Made by a program: the position numbers and the translations under genes. A stretch of 64,000 nt of DNA from Rhizobium leguminosarum (lineage in GTDB: Bacteria > Pseudomonadota > Alphaproteobacteria > Rhizobiales > Rhizobiaceae), in contig NZ_CP025012.1 of NCBI RefSeq assembly GCF_002953715.1, positions 2,914,001-2,978,000 on the forward strand, written 5' to 3'. Below the pieces are notes generated by a model. The model ran no database searches and was not told where the DNA came from. It saw nothing but the letters and a program-made list of their open reading frames with translations. Every line of letters begins with the position of its first letter. Position 1 is the stretch's first letter. Shown here piece by piece: positions 45,273-53,686 of this stretch.

Positions 45273-46475
45273 ATGACAGAGACCGTGACGAAAAAGCCGC
45301 CGCTTGCCGGTATCCGGGTGATCGAGCTTGCCCGCGTGCTCGCCGGCCCCTGGGCGGGACAGATGCTCGCCGATCTCGGCGCCGACGTCATCAAGGTCGA
45401 AAATCCCGACGGCGGCGACGATACGCGCCAATGGGGCCCACCCTTCGTCGAGGGCGCCGACGGCGAGAATCTCTCGGCCGCCTATTACCACGCCGCCAAT
45501 CGCGGCAAGCGCTCCGTCACCGCCGACCTGAAGAGCCCCGAGGGCCAGGATCTCGTCCGCCGCCTCGTCTCCACCGCCGATGTGGTCATCGAGAATTTCA
45601 AGCTCGGCGGCCTCGTCAAATACGGGCTCGATTATGACAGCCTGCGTAAGTTGAACCCGAAGCTCGTCTATTGTTCGATCACCGGCTTCGGCCAGAACGG
45701 CCCTTATGCCAGCCTCGCCGGTTATGATTACATCGTCCAGGGCATGTCCGGCTTCATGTCGATCACCGGCGAACCGGGCGGCCAGCCGATGAAGGCAGGC
45801 GTCGCCATCGCCGATATCTTCACCGGCATCTATGCCGTCTCGGCAATCGAAGCCGCCCTGATCCACGCCCTGAAGTCAGGCGAAGGCCAGTTGGTCGACA
45901 TGGCCCTGCTCGATGTACAATCGGCCGTGCTCGCCAATCAGAACATGAATTACCTGGTTTCCGGCGAGGCACCGACCCGCCTCGGCAATGCCCATCCCAA
46001 TATCTCGCCCTACGAGGTCGTGCCGACGGCGGACGGGTACCTCATTCTCGCAGTTGGAAACGACGGGCAGTTCCGTCGCCTCTGCACCATCCTCGGCCTG
46101 GAGGCCATCGCCGGCGACGAGCGTTTCGCCACCAACAAGGCCCGCGTCGGCAATCGCGGCGAAGTGCGACGCCTCGTCTCCACCGAGACGTTGAAATGGC
46201 AGAAGGCGGATCTGCTGAAGGCCTGCGAGGAGAATGCGGTTCCATCAGGCGCCATCAACACGATCGAGGAAATGTTCGCCCATCCGCAGATACAGGCCCG
46301 CGGCCTGCGCATCGACCTTGCGGATGCCGCCGGCACCGTGATCCCCGGTGTCAGGACGCCTGTGGTGCTGTCGGAGACGCCGCTGCGTTATGTCAGGCCG
46401 AGCCCGCGTCTCGGCGAACACCAGGTAGAAATTATGGCGGAACTCGCCGAGCGCGAGAGGAAGGCATCGTCATGA
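45273..46475 (+). CDS. CaiB/BaiF family CoA-transferase
   Basis: Class III CoA-transferase of 400 residues, an interlocked-dimer family moving CoA between carboxylic acids. Motifs: GIRVIELARVLAGPWAGQMLADLGADVIKVE at the N-terminus and the catalytic Asp in GVAIADIFTG (about 173). SGEGQLVDMALLDVQSAVL follows. The acyl substrates cannot be named. It is paired with a ThDP enzyme through the unusual junction at 46461-46494. Confidence 0.9.
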   Translation: MTETVTKKPPLAGIRVIELARVLAGPWAGQMLADLGADVIKVENPDGGDDTRQWGPPFVEGADGENLSAAYYHAANRGKRSVTADLKSPEGQDLVRRLVSTADVVIENFKLGGLVKYGLDYDSLRKLNPKLVYCSITGFGQNGPYASLAGYDYIVQGMSGFMSITGEPGGQPMKAGVAIADIFTGIYAVSAIEAALIHALKSGEGQLVDMALLDVQSAVLANQNMNYLVSGEAPTRLGNAHPNISPYEVVPTADGYLILAVGNDGQFRRLCTILGLEAIAGDERFATNKARVGNRGEVRRLVSTETLKWQKADLLKACEENAVPSGAINTIEEMFAHPQIQARGLRIDLADAAGTVIPGVRTPVVLSETPLRYVRPSPRLGEHQVEIMAELAERERKASS

Positions 46476-46494
46476 AGAAGGCATTGTCATGAAG
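46461..46494 (+). repeat. 17-bp tandem duplication creating a six-codon relay frame
   Basis: AAGGCATCGTCATGAAG (46461-46477) is repeated as AAGGCATTGTCATGAAG (46478-46494), one mismatch. The stop of the CoA-transferase gene overlaps the ATG of a six-codon frame (46472-46492, MKKALS). Its own stop overlaps the ATG of the next gene, so both junctions are ATGA. Confidence 0.85.
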
Positions 46495-48147
46495 AAGACG
46501 GGCGGAGAACTGATCGTCGAGGCACTGAAGGCGAACGGCGTCAAGCGCCTCTCATGCGTGCCCGGCGAGAGCTTCCTCGCCGTGCTCGACGCGTTGCGTG
46601 ACAGCGATATCGACGTCCTCGTCTGCCGCCAGGAGGGCGGAGCGGCGATGATGGCGGATTGCTGGGGCCGGCTGACCGGCGAACCCGGCATTTGCATGGT
46701 GACCCGTGGCCCCGGTGCCACCAACGCCTCCGCCGGCCTGCATATATCAAAGCAGGACTCGATCCCGATGATCCTCTTCATCGGCCAGGTGCAGCGGGAA
46801 GCACGCGAGCGCGAGGCCTTCCAGGAGGTCGAGTTCCGCCGCGCCTTCACCGAATTCGCCAAATGGGTGGGTGAGATCGACGATGCCGCCCGTATTCCCG
46901 AATTCGTCACCCGCGCCTTTGCGGTCGCCACCTCCGGCCGGCCCGGCCCCGTCGTGCTGACGCTGCCGGAAGACATGCTGCGCGATGAGGTCGAGGCACC
47001 CCGCGCCAGGCACTATGCCAGCGTCGAGGCCCATCCCGGCAGCCGCCAGATTGACGACTTCTATCTCCGCTTGCTGAAGGCCGAGCGGCCGATGGTAATC
47101 CTTGGCGGCACACGCTGGGATGCCGATGCCGTCGCCGATTTTCAGAGCTTCGCCGAGCGTTTCCAACTGCCCGTCGGCTGCTCCTTCCGCCGGCAGATGC
47201 TGTTCGATCATCTTCATCCCTCTTATGCGGGCGATGTCGGGATCGGCATCAATCCGGCATTGGCAAAAGAGATCAAGGAGAGCGACCTGCTGATCCTCCT
47301 CGGTAGCCGCATGTCGGAAATGCCGTCCTCGTCCTATACGCTGATCGATATCCCCTACCCCCAGCAATCGCTGGTGCACATCTACCCCGACCCTTCCGAG
47401 CTCGGCCGCGTCTATCGCCCGGATCTTGCCATTTGCGCGGCACCTGCCGATTTCGTCGCCGCGCTCGCCGATCTGGAAGCGCCGGCCGAACCGCACTGGA
47501 CCGAGCGCACCGCGGGCCTGCACCAGGCCTATCTCGCCTGGTCGACGCCGCCCTTGAGCGGACCAGGCGCCGTCCATATGGGGCCGATCATGGAATGGCT
47601 GGAGGCCAATACCAGGCCGGAGACGATCTTCACCAATGGTGCGGGCAACTACGCCACCTGGGTGCACCGCTTCCATCGTTTTCGCCGTTTCAACACCCAA
47701 GCCGCCCCCACCTCCGGCTCGATGGGTTACGGCCTGCCGGCGGCGGTGGCTGCCAAGCGGCTGTTTCCCGAGCGCGAGGTCATCTGCTTTGCCGGCGACG
47801 GCTGCTTCCTGATGCACGGCCAGGAATTCGCCACCGCCATCCGCTACGACCTGCCGATCATCGCAGTCGTCGTCAACAACGGCATCTACGGCACGATCCG
47901 CATGCATCAGGAACGCGAGTATCCCGGCCGCGTCAGCAGCACCGATCTGACCAATCCCGACTTCGCGGCCCTTGCCCGCGCCTATGGCGGCCACGGCGAG
48001 ACGGTGGAAACGACAGCGGAATTCGCCCCCGCCTTCGAGCGGGCACGCGCCAGCGGCAAGCCTGCAATCATCGAGGTCAAGCTCGATCCCGAAGCGATCA
48101 CGCCGACACGCACGCTCTCGGAAATCGCGCAAACAAAAAGCCGGTGA
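46489..48147 (+). CDS. Thiamine-diphosphate-dependent enzyme (acetolactate synthase-like)
   Basis: The 552-residue product has the three ThDP-family domains: N-terminal PYR domain with the catalytic Glu in CRQEGGAAMMADCWGRLTG, central domain about 200-325, and PP domain with the metal and ThDP motif GDGCFLMHGQEFATA to VVVNN. It resembles the IlvB/benzoylformate decarboxylase group. Despite the CaiB neighbour it lacks the oxalyl-CoA decarboxylase-type EGDSAFGFSGME segment, so an oxalate function is not supported. The substrate is unknown. Confidence 0.85.
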   Translation: MKKTGGELIVEALKANGVKRLSCVPGESFLAVLDALRDSDIDVLVCRQEGGAAMMADCWGRLTGEPGICMVTRGPGATNASAGLHISKQDSIPMILFIGQVQREAREREAFQEVEFRRAFTEFAKWVGEIDDAARIPEFVTRAFAVATSGRPGPVVLTLPEDMLRDEVEAPRARHYASVEAHPGSRQIDDFYLRLLKAERPMVILGGTRWDADAVADFQSFAERFQLPVGCSFRRQMLFDHLHPSYAGDVGIGINPALAKEIKESDLLILLGSRMSEMPSSSYTLIDIPYPQQSLVHIYPDPSELGRVYRPDLAICAAPADFVAALADLEAPAEPHWTERTAGLHQAYLAWSTPPLSGPGAVHMGPIMEWLEANTRPETIFTNGAGNYATWVHRFHRFRRFNTQAAPTSGSMGYGLPAAVAAKRLFPEREVICFAGDGCFLMHGQEFATAIRYDLPIIAVVVNNGIYGTIRMHQEREYPGRVSSTDLTNPDFAALARAYGGHGETVETTAEFAPAFERARASGKPAIIEVKLDPEAITPTRTLSEIAQTKSR

Positions 48148-48171
48148 GCACGCGCAGGTGCTCACCGGCTT
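48134..48171 (-). terminator. Terminator overlapping the end of the convergent ThDP gene
   Basis: Perfect 14-bp stem AAGCCGGTGAGCAC (48138-48151) and GTGCTCACCGGCTT (48158-48171), loop of 6. On the minus strand it is followed by TTTTTGTTT, fitting termination of the RidA gene. The stem includes the stop codon of the plus-strand ThDP gene, for which the T tail is weak. Confidence 0.88.
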
Positions 48172-48193
48172 CAGGTAATCGCAACGGTCCGAC

Positions 48194-48538
48194 TTAGTCG
48201 AGTGCGGCCGTGATGATGAACTCGACCTTGTATTTCGGCGCAGCGAGCTTGGCTTCGCTGGTGGCGCGGGCCGGCGGATTGGCCGGATCGATCCAGCCTT
48301 CCCAGACGGCGTTCATCTCGGCGAAATCGGCGATGTCGGCGAGATAGATGATCGTCTGCAGGATCTTCGACTTGCTGCTGCCTGATGCAGCCAGCAGGCG
48401 GTCGACTTCGGCAAGCGAAGACTTGCACTGATCGGTGACGCTTTCGCCCTCGCCGACCTGACCTGCGAGATAGACCGTATTGCCGTGAATGACGGCGCCG
48501 CTCATGCGCGAGCCGACGTCGATACGCTTGATACTCAT
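48194..48538 (-). CDS. RidA family protein
   Basis: Small trimeric YjgF/YER057c/UK114-family protein, 114 residues, of the group that hydrolyses reactive enamine/imine intermediates. Motifs: VIHGNTVYLAGQVGEGESVTDQ, ILQTIIYLADIADFAEMNAVWEGW and the C-terminal AKLAAPKYKVEFIITA. The canonical RidA Arg in the C-R-A-x-V-x-V motif is not obvious here, which points to an Rid1-7 type subgroup with uncertain activity. Confidence 0.88.
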   Translation of the reverse strand: MSIKRIDVGSRMSGAVIHGNTVYLAGQVGEGESVTDQCKSSLAEVDRLLAASGSSKSKILQTIIYLADIADFAEMNAVWEGWIDPANPPARATSEAKLAAPKYKVEFIITAALD

Positions 48539-48610
48539 TATGGTCTCCTGAGTGAATGGAAGGTGAAGGCGCTGAGGTTCAACGCCGGAAAATCGGCACC
48601 GGAACGGGGC

Positions 48611-48949
48611 TCAATTACGGATATGGTGGGTCTTCTGGTAGATCGCCGTCGAGCGTGCGCCAGAGCGGCAATAGCCGAGCATCGGCCGCGGGAATTCATC
48701 GAGCGCGTCGACCATGCCCTGCACGGCTTCCTCGGTCACGCCCATCGGTCCAACCGGCACATGGGCGATCTCGAGGCCGAGCTCCTTGGCGCGCGCCTCG
48801 ATGACGGAGAACGACGTCTGGTCGGGACTTTCGTGGTCGGGGCGGTGGCAGACGATCGATTTGAACCCCAGCGCCTTGATCTCGTCGAGTTCCTCCAGCG
48901 TGATCTGGCCTGAAACCGAATATTCATCGTCGATCTGGCGAATATCCAT
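48611..48949 (-). CDS. TIGR01244-type (DUF442) phosphatase-like sulfur-transfer protein
   Basis: The 112-residue product has the protein tyrosine phosphatase-like active-site loop CRSGARST (CX5R, about 96-103) and LGFKSIVCHRPDHES. In other rhizobia this domain is fused to Blh (beta-lactamase-like hydrolase) linked to sulfide handling; here it stands alone. It lies 72 bases upstream of the RidA gene on the same strand, possibly co-transcribed. Confidence 0.82.
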   Translation of the reverse strand: MDIRQIDDEYSVSGQITLEELDEIKALGFKSIVCHRPDHESPDQTSFSVIEARAKELGLEIAHVPVGPMGVTEEAVQGMVDALDEFPRPMLGYCRSGARSTAIYQKTHHIRN

Positions 48950-49020
48950 CGTCTTGTCTCCTCAAAAATCGTGGGCTGAAGGTCTACGACGGAGGTCTGC
49001 CAGCGTCAACAACACTTCGC

Positions 49021-49860
49021 TCACCGAAAGGTAAAGGTCAGCGCATAGCTGCGGCTCTCGCCGGGCGCCAGCATATTGAACTCACCAGCGGCCTCAAGCT
49101 CATCGCGCGATATCCAGCGATGCGAAACCGGCTCGATACCGATGATATGGGCCGGCGTCTTCTGGTTTCGCCAGACCTGCAGATGGGGCAACGTGTCGGC
49201 GCGGAAGCGCACACACAGCGTCCTGCCGCCGATTGCAGCGATCGGTCCGAGGCGGACCTCCGCGAAACCCTCCTCCGTCGCCGGCGCCGCGACGCAGAAG
49301 ATGCCGCCCGGCTCCTCCCCGAACGCCCAGGGGAAACCGCCATTCTCCAGCATCCGGCCTTCGAGCCGCGTGCCCTCGTCCAGCCATTTGCCGCCAGTGT
49401 TTATGTGGTACATCAGGAAGGTCGGCATCGTCCGATCGCTCGTATTGACGACCCGGTCCTCGAGCCGCACCTCGCCGGTCGCCCCGTCGATCCGCCACAG
49501 CCGCTCGATGCGCTGCGGCAGTCCTTCGACGGTGGTGATGTCGATATCGGCGCGGCATTCGGCATTGCCGTTCTCGAACTTCGTCCACAGCACCTTTGCC
49601 GCATGGCCGGAGGCCGATCCGTGCAGCGGATAGACCTTGCCGTCATCCCGACCGGGAATCGGCTGGCGGTGGCGGATATGATCCGGCCCGCAGGTGAACA
49701 GGAAGCCTTCGAGCGAGTGATCGATTCGCGCATCACCGTCGTCGGGAATGGCGCGTTTCGGCGCGATATCGACACCGTCGACGATGCATCCACCGATATC
49801 CAGCACCGATGTTTCGTCCAGCATCAGGCGCGGCCCGCTTGCGGCGGCAAATTCGATCAT
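49021..49860 (-). CDS. Aldose 1-epimerase / DUF4432 family protein
   Basis: The 279-residue beta-sandwich protein of the galactose-mutarotase superfamily has HSLEGFLFTCGPDHIRHRQPI with a His pair near the putative active site, VYPLHGSASGHAAKV, MYHINTGGKWLDEGT and GIEPVSHRW. It probably binds or isomerises a sugar or sugar acid. ATG 49860 has GAGGAG upstream; a GTG codon directly before it is less likely. Confidence 0.82.
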   Translation of the reverse strand: MIEFAAASGPRLMLDETSVLDIGGCIVDGVDIAPKRAIPDDGDARIDHSLEGFLFTCGPDHIRHRQPIPGRDDGKVYPLHGSASGHAAKVLWTKFENGNAECRADIDITTVEGLPQRIERLWRIDGATGEVRLEDRVVNTSDRTMPTFLMYHINTGGKWLDEGTRLEGRMLENGGFPWAFGEEPGGIFCVAAPATEEGFAEVRLGPIAAIGGRTLCVRFRADTLPHLQVWRNQKTPAHIIGIEPVSHRWISRDELEAAGEFNMLAPGESRSYALTFTFR

Positions 49861-50218
49861 CACGGTCTCCTCGGGGAATTATCGGCCCTTAGAGCGCCGT
49901 GCGTCCTTTCGGACGTACAAAGACGCTCTAACACATTGAATCGACGCATCATGCTTTCCGAAAATCGATTCCGCTTTTCGAAAAGCATGATGCGCTAGCG
50001 TTAGGTTTCGCGCCGCCATTCGTCAATCAGCGCCATCCCATCTTGTGTTTTTGCAGCAACCGTGGATTTTGCGGAACTGACACAAGGACGCAAACGTTTA
50101 TGAGTAAAAGGAAATCTTAGTGATTTTCATATTTTGTTCAGCACGGTTTCATAAATTCCACACTAGCGTCAAAATTCGCAGGTGTGTGTCTGCCCAGTCA
50201 CTGTTCGAGGTATGAGAC
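49861..50218. other. 358-base divergent intergenic region
   Basis: The left part is filled by the repeat at 49889-49998. The right part (about 50090-50175) is AT-rich and must carry the promoter of the L,D-transpeptidase gene; no clear -35/-10 pair or known operator is recognisable. No small gene is supported. Confidence 0.6.
49889..49998. repeat. Rhizobial intergenic palindromic element, full copy
   Basis: First hairpin GTGCGTCC-TTTC-GGACGTAC (about 49898-49917), a CAAAGACGCTCTAACACATTGAAT module, then a long hairpin whose arms CGCATCATGCTTT (about 49945-49957) and AAAGCATGATGCG (about 49981-49993) are perfect complements around an ATCGATT centre. Same module order as 24271-24359. Confidence 0.8.
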
Positions 50219-51619
50219 GTGAATCGCTTTTTGAAGTCGGCATTTTGCTTCGCGGCCGTCCTGGCTGCCCTTGCGGCTACACCGCCGGAGGCAGGCGCGC
50301 AGCAGTTCCGCGACCGCCGCCAGAGCGATATCGTACTTGTGACGCCAAGCGGCGAAATCCTCGATTATGTTCCAGCTGGCTATATCTACGCGCGGGACCG
50401 GAGTGGCAATCGCGTGTTGATTGACGGCGATGGCAACGTCGTTGCCACCGAGATGCGCGCGCGGGGCTACTATCCGCCGCGGCCGGGCCCGCGCGAGGTC
50501 TATAACGACCAATATGGCAACGACCCCTATTATTCCGACAACAATCCCGATGGCGATACACGTTATTCCGAGCGCGGCGCCGTCACCGGCGGCATTCCGC
50601 GTGATGCCGCGATCGAACGCCGGCCGCTCGGCGAGCAGCCCTATCCCGATGATAACAGCATCGGCAATCCACAGCCTGGCGACGACTATGCCTCGATCGA
50701 CCCGGACCAGCAGATCCCGCCCGCCGACCAGCCGAAGGCAGCACCCGATGAGCCCGTCATCACGCTGAAGAACAAGTCGAAGCCCGAGATCGTCGCATTG
50801 CAGGTCTTCCTCGATCGCGCTGGCATCTCTCCGGGCGTCATCGACGGCCATATGGGCTCGAACGTCACCAAGGGGATCTATGCCTATGACCAGATGACCG
50901 GGTCGAAGCTCGATCCCAACGACACCGATGCCATTCTGGAAGAGCTGCGCATGAATGGTGGCCTGCCTGTCATCAGCTACACGATTACGCCGGCCGATGC
51001 TGCCGGCCCCTTCGTTGCCGAGATCCCGGAAGACTATTCACATAAGGCGCTGTTGCCGTCGCTGGCTTACACCTCGACCACCGAGATGCTCGCCGAGCGT
51101 TTCCACATGGATGAGGCTTTCCTCAAGGAGATGAACCCCGGCGCCGACTTCACCGTTCCCGGCACCGTCATCAAGGTCGTTAATCCGGGCGAGCCGAAGA
51201 GCGGTGAAGTCGCCCGCATCATCGCCGACAAGGGCCGCAAGCAGGTCTTCGCCTATGACGGCGCCGGCAATCTCCTCGCCGCCTACCCGGCATCGATCGG
51301 CTCCACCGACACGCCCTCTCCGTCAGGCTTGGTGAACGTCGAGCGTGTCGCCTTCAATCCCGGTTATACCTATAATCCGAAGATCAATTTCCAGCAGGGT
51401 GCCAACGACAAGATCCTCAACATCCCGCCCGGCCCGAACGGCCCCGTTGGCACCGTCTGGATGGCGCTCTCCAAGCCGACCTACGGCATTCACGGCACGC
51501 CCGAACCCTCAAAGATCGGCCGCACTCAGAGCCACGGTTGTATCCGTCTGACCAACTGGGATGCGACAGAGCTTGCCAAGATGGTCAAGCCGGGAGTGAC
51601 GGTCGAATTCGTCGACTGA
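50219..51619 (+). CDS. L,D-transpeptidase with peptidoglycan-binding domain
   Basis: Periplasmic YkuD-family enzyme of 466 residues forming 3-3 cross-links or anchoring proteins to peptidoglycan. A signal peptide covers about 1-27. A Tyr/Asp/Pro-rich linker follows (about 80-170), then a PG_binding_1-like domain at about 183-235 (IVALQVFLDRAGISPGVIDG). The YkuD domain lies from about 330 with the catalytic Cys in SHGCIRLTNWD. GTG start at 50219 with GAGG 9 bases upstream. Confidence 0.9.
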   Translation: MNRFLKSAFCFAAVLAALAATPPEAGAQQFRDRRQSDIVLVTPSGEILDYVPAGYIYARDRSGNRVLIDGDGNVVATEMRARGYYPPRPGPREVYNDQYGNDPYYSDNNPDGDTRYSERGAVTGGIPRDAAIERRPLGEQPYPDDNSIGNPQPGDDYASIDPDQQIPPADQPKAAPDEPVITLKNKSKPEIVALQVFLDRAGISPGVIDGHMGSNVTKGIYAYDQMTGSKLDPNDTDAILEELRMNGGLPVISYTITPADAAGPFVAEIPEDYSHKALLPSLAYTSTTEMLAERFHMDEAFLKEMNPGADFTVPGTVIKVVNPGEPKSGEVARIIADKGRKQVFAYDGAGNLLAAYPASIGSTDTPSPSGLVNVERVAFNPGYTYNPKINFQQGANDKILNIPPGPNGPVGTVWMALSKPTYGIHGTPEPSKIGRTQSHGCIRLTNWDATELAKMVKPGVTVEFVD

Positions 51620-51813
51620 ACATACCATCGCGTCTTCAGGCGGAATGATCGCAAAGCGAACAGACAACAATGTTACGCGACTGGATCGACCAACACGCGG
51701 CTGGATCGGTGCTGCCCCGCACTTTGACACAACAATCTAGCGCGGGCCGCGACGGCAGTTCAAAATTGCTCTCCCGTACCAAAGTTTGGAACTCGAAAGC
51801 GCGCCAAAAAGCT

Positions 51814-51830
51814 AGTAAATCTGTAGATTT
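51814..51830. promoter_or_regulatory. Small palindrome upstream of the ssuA-like gene
   Basis: AAATCT-GT-AGATTT (51817-51830) 25 bases before the start codon, a possible operator. The wider gap 51620-51855 holds an imperfect direct repeat (CTGGATCG at about 51679 and 51702) and no other recognised signal. Confidence 0.35.
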
Positions 51831-51855
51831 CACTTCCTAACATTTTGGAGGTCGT

Positions 51856-52824
51856 ATGAAATCGCTTGTTCGATTGGCTTTAAGCGTTTTGGCGGGTTTG
51901 GTCGCAGTCGGCACGGCGCAGGCTGCCGATGTCTCGGAAATTCGCGTGGACTGGGCGACCTACAACCCGGTCAGCCTCATTCTGAAGGATGAAGGCATCC
52001 TGGAAAAGGAATTCGAAAAGGATGGGATCAAGATAACCTGGGTCCAGTCCGCAGGCTCCAACAAAGCCCTGGAATTCCTGAATGCCGGCTCCCTCGACTT
52101 TGGTTCGACGGCGGGTGCGGCTGCATTGATCGGCCGCGTCAACGGCAACCCGATCAAATCCATCTATGTGTATTCGCGTCCGGAATGGACCGCGCTCGTA
52201 ACACGCAAGGATACCGGCATCGCCAAGGTCCAGGACCTCAAGGGCAAGTCCATCGCCGTGACGCGCGGCACCGACCCGCACATTTTCCTGGTGCGCGCCC
52301 TCGCCGATGCAGGTCTGACTGAAAAGGACGTTTCGCTCGTTCTGCTACAGCACGCGGACGGCCGCCTTGCGCTGAAGCGGGGCGACGTCGACGCTTGGGC
52401 CGGCCTCGATCCGATCATGGCCTCCGCCGAGATTGAAGATGGCGATGTGCTGTTCTATCGCAAGCCGGAAAACAACAGCTGGGGCGTGCTTAACGTGCGC
52501 GAAGAGTTTGCTACCGCGCATCCTGATCTCGTCAAACGCGTGCTTGCTTCCTACGAGAAGGCGCGCATTGAAGCTCTGAAAGATCCGACCGAGCTCAAAG
52601 CCGCCCTCGTTGCCGCCACCAAGCTGCCCGACACGGTGATAGAGCGCCAGCTGGAGCGCACGAACCTCACATATTCCGTGATCGGCGATGCACAGCGCGA
52701 GACGATCGAAGCAGCGGGTCTCGCTTTGCAAAAGGCCGACGTCATCAAGGCGGATGTCGATGTCGTCAAGACCGTATCGGAGCTGGTCGATCCCAGCTAC
52801 GCCTCGGCCGCTCTCGGCCAGTGA
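51856..52824 (+). CDS. ssuA: ABC transporter substrate-binding protein, aliphatic sulfonate (SsuA/TauA) type
   Basis: Periplasmic binding protein of 322 residues. The signal peptide ends AAQAAD (about 24). The NMT1/SsuA-type fold shows IRVDWATYNPVSLILKDEG, WVQSAGSNKALEFLNAGSLDFGSTAGAAAL and KGKSIAVTRGTDPHIFLVRAL. Likely ligands are sulfonates or taurine. GGAGG precedes the ATG. It is the first gene of a three-gene ABC operon. Confidence 0.88.
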   Translation: MKSLVRLALSVLAGLVAVGTAQAADVSEIRVDWATYNPVSLILKDEGILEKEFEKDGIKITWVQSAGSNKALEFLNAGSLDFGSTAGAAALIGRVNGNPIKSIYVYSRPEWTALVTRKDTGIAKVQDLKGKSIAVTRGTDPHIFLVRALADAGLTEKDVSLVLLQHADGRLALKRGDVDAWAGLDPIMASAEIEDGDVLFYRKPENNSWGVLNVREEFATAHPDLVKRVLASYEKARIEALKDPTELKAALVAATKLPDTVIERQLERTNLTYSVIGDAQRETIEAAGLALQKADVIKADVDVVKTVSELVDPSYASAALGQ

Positions 52825-52845
52825 AGCGATAGAAAGAACGTTTCC

Positions 52846-53685
52846 ATGTCCTTGGTGCACATCGCGCTGTCATGGCATAATGCGGAAGCAGGAAGGGAGA
52901 CCCGGCAGCGCCGGGTTTCGCCTTTCGATCGCCCGATTGTCGGAATCGTGTTTCCGGTTGCGTTGTTTGCCGCCTGGGAAATCCTCGTTCGTGCGGGAAT
53001 AGTCGGAGGTCGTTTGATGCCCCCGCCCTCGAAAATTCTCTATACGGTCTATGCGCTGGCGGCCTCCGGCGATCTGGCAACGCATGTCGGCGCGACGCTG
53101 CGCAGAGTGGCGATCGGCTTCGCCTTCGGGTCCCTGGCGGGGACCGCTCTTGGGGCGCTGACCGGGTACTCCAAACCGCTCGCACGTCTGCTGGATCCGA
53201 CCCTGCAGGCTCTGAGAGCCATTCCCTCCATTGCCTGGGTGCCGCTGTTCATCCTGTGGTTCGGTATTTTCGAAGCCTCCAAAGTCGCCCTGATTGCCGT
53301 TGGCGTCTTCTTCCCGGTCTATCTAGGAGTCTATGGCGCCGTCGTCGGCGTCGACAGGCGCATCGTAGAGGTCGGTCGCGTCTTTCGGCTTTCGGGCTTC
53401 GAGCTCATTCGTCTGATCCTGCTGCCGGCGGTCCTTCCGGACTTTATCCTTGCCCTGCGCGCAGGCCTGGGCCTCGGTTGGATGTTCGTCGTTGCGGCGG
53501 AATTCATGGGCGCATCCGAAGGTCTGGGATATCTTCTGGTGGATGGTCAGCAACTCGGAAAGCCGGATCAGATCCTGGCGGCTATTTTGATCTTTGCCGT
53601 TGGCGGCAAGGCGACCGATAGCCTGCTTCTGATTGCGAGCGCGCCGTTCCTGCGCTGGCGCGACACCCATGCGAGCGGGATCTGA
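52846..53685 (+). CDS. ssuC: ABC transporter permease, SsuC type
   Basis: Inner-membrane subunit of 279 residues, about six helices, with the EAA-type cytoplasmic loop around VGVDRRIVEVGRVFRLSGFELIRLILLPAVLPDFILALRAG. The N-terminal tail of about 30 residues is hydrophilic. It follows ssuA after 21 bases and is followed by ssuB after one base. Confidence 0.9.
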   Translation: MSLVHIALSWHNAEAGRETRQRRVSPFDRPIVGIVFPVALFAAWEILVRAGIVGGRLMPPPSKILYTVYALAASGDLATHVGATLRRVAIGFAFGSLAGTALGALTGYSKPLARLLDPTLQALRAIPSIAWVPLFILWFGIFEASKVALIAVGVFFPVYLGVYGAVVGVDRRIVEVGRVFRLSGFELIRLILLPAVLPDFILALRAGLGLGWMFVVAAEFMGASEGLGYLLVDGQQLGKPDQILAAILIFAVGGKATDSLLLIASAPFLRWRDTHASGI

Positions 53686-53686
53686 C

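Noticed and set aside
46489..48147. Oxalyl-CoA decarboxylase (oxc) call from its CoA-transferase neighbour
   Set aside because: The ThDP region reads GDGCFLMHGQEFATA rather than the Oxc-type segment, so context alone is not enough.
46747..48165. 472-codon minus-strand frame opposite the ThDP gene
   Set aside because: Antisense shadow; the plus strand encodes an intact ThDP enzyme with all catalytic motifs.
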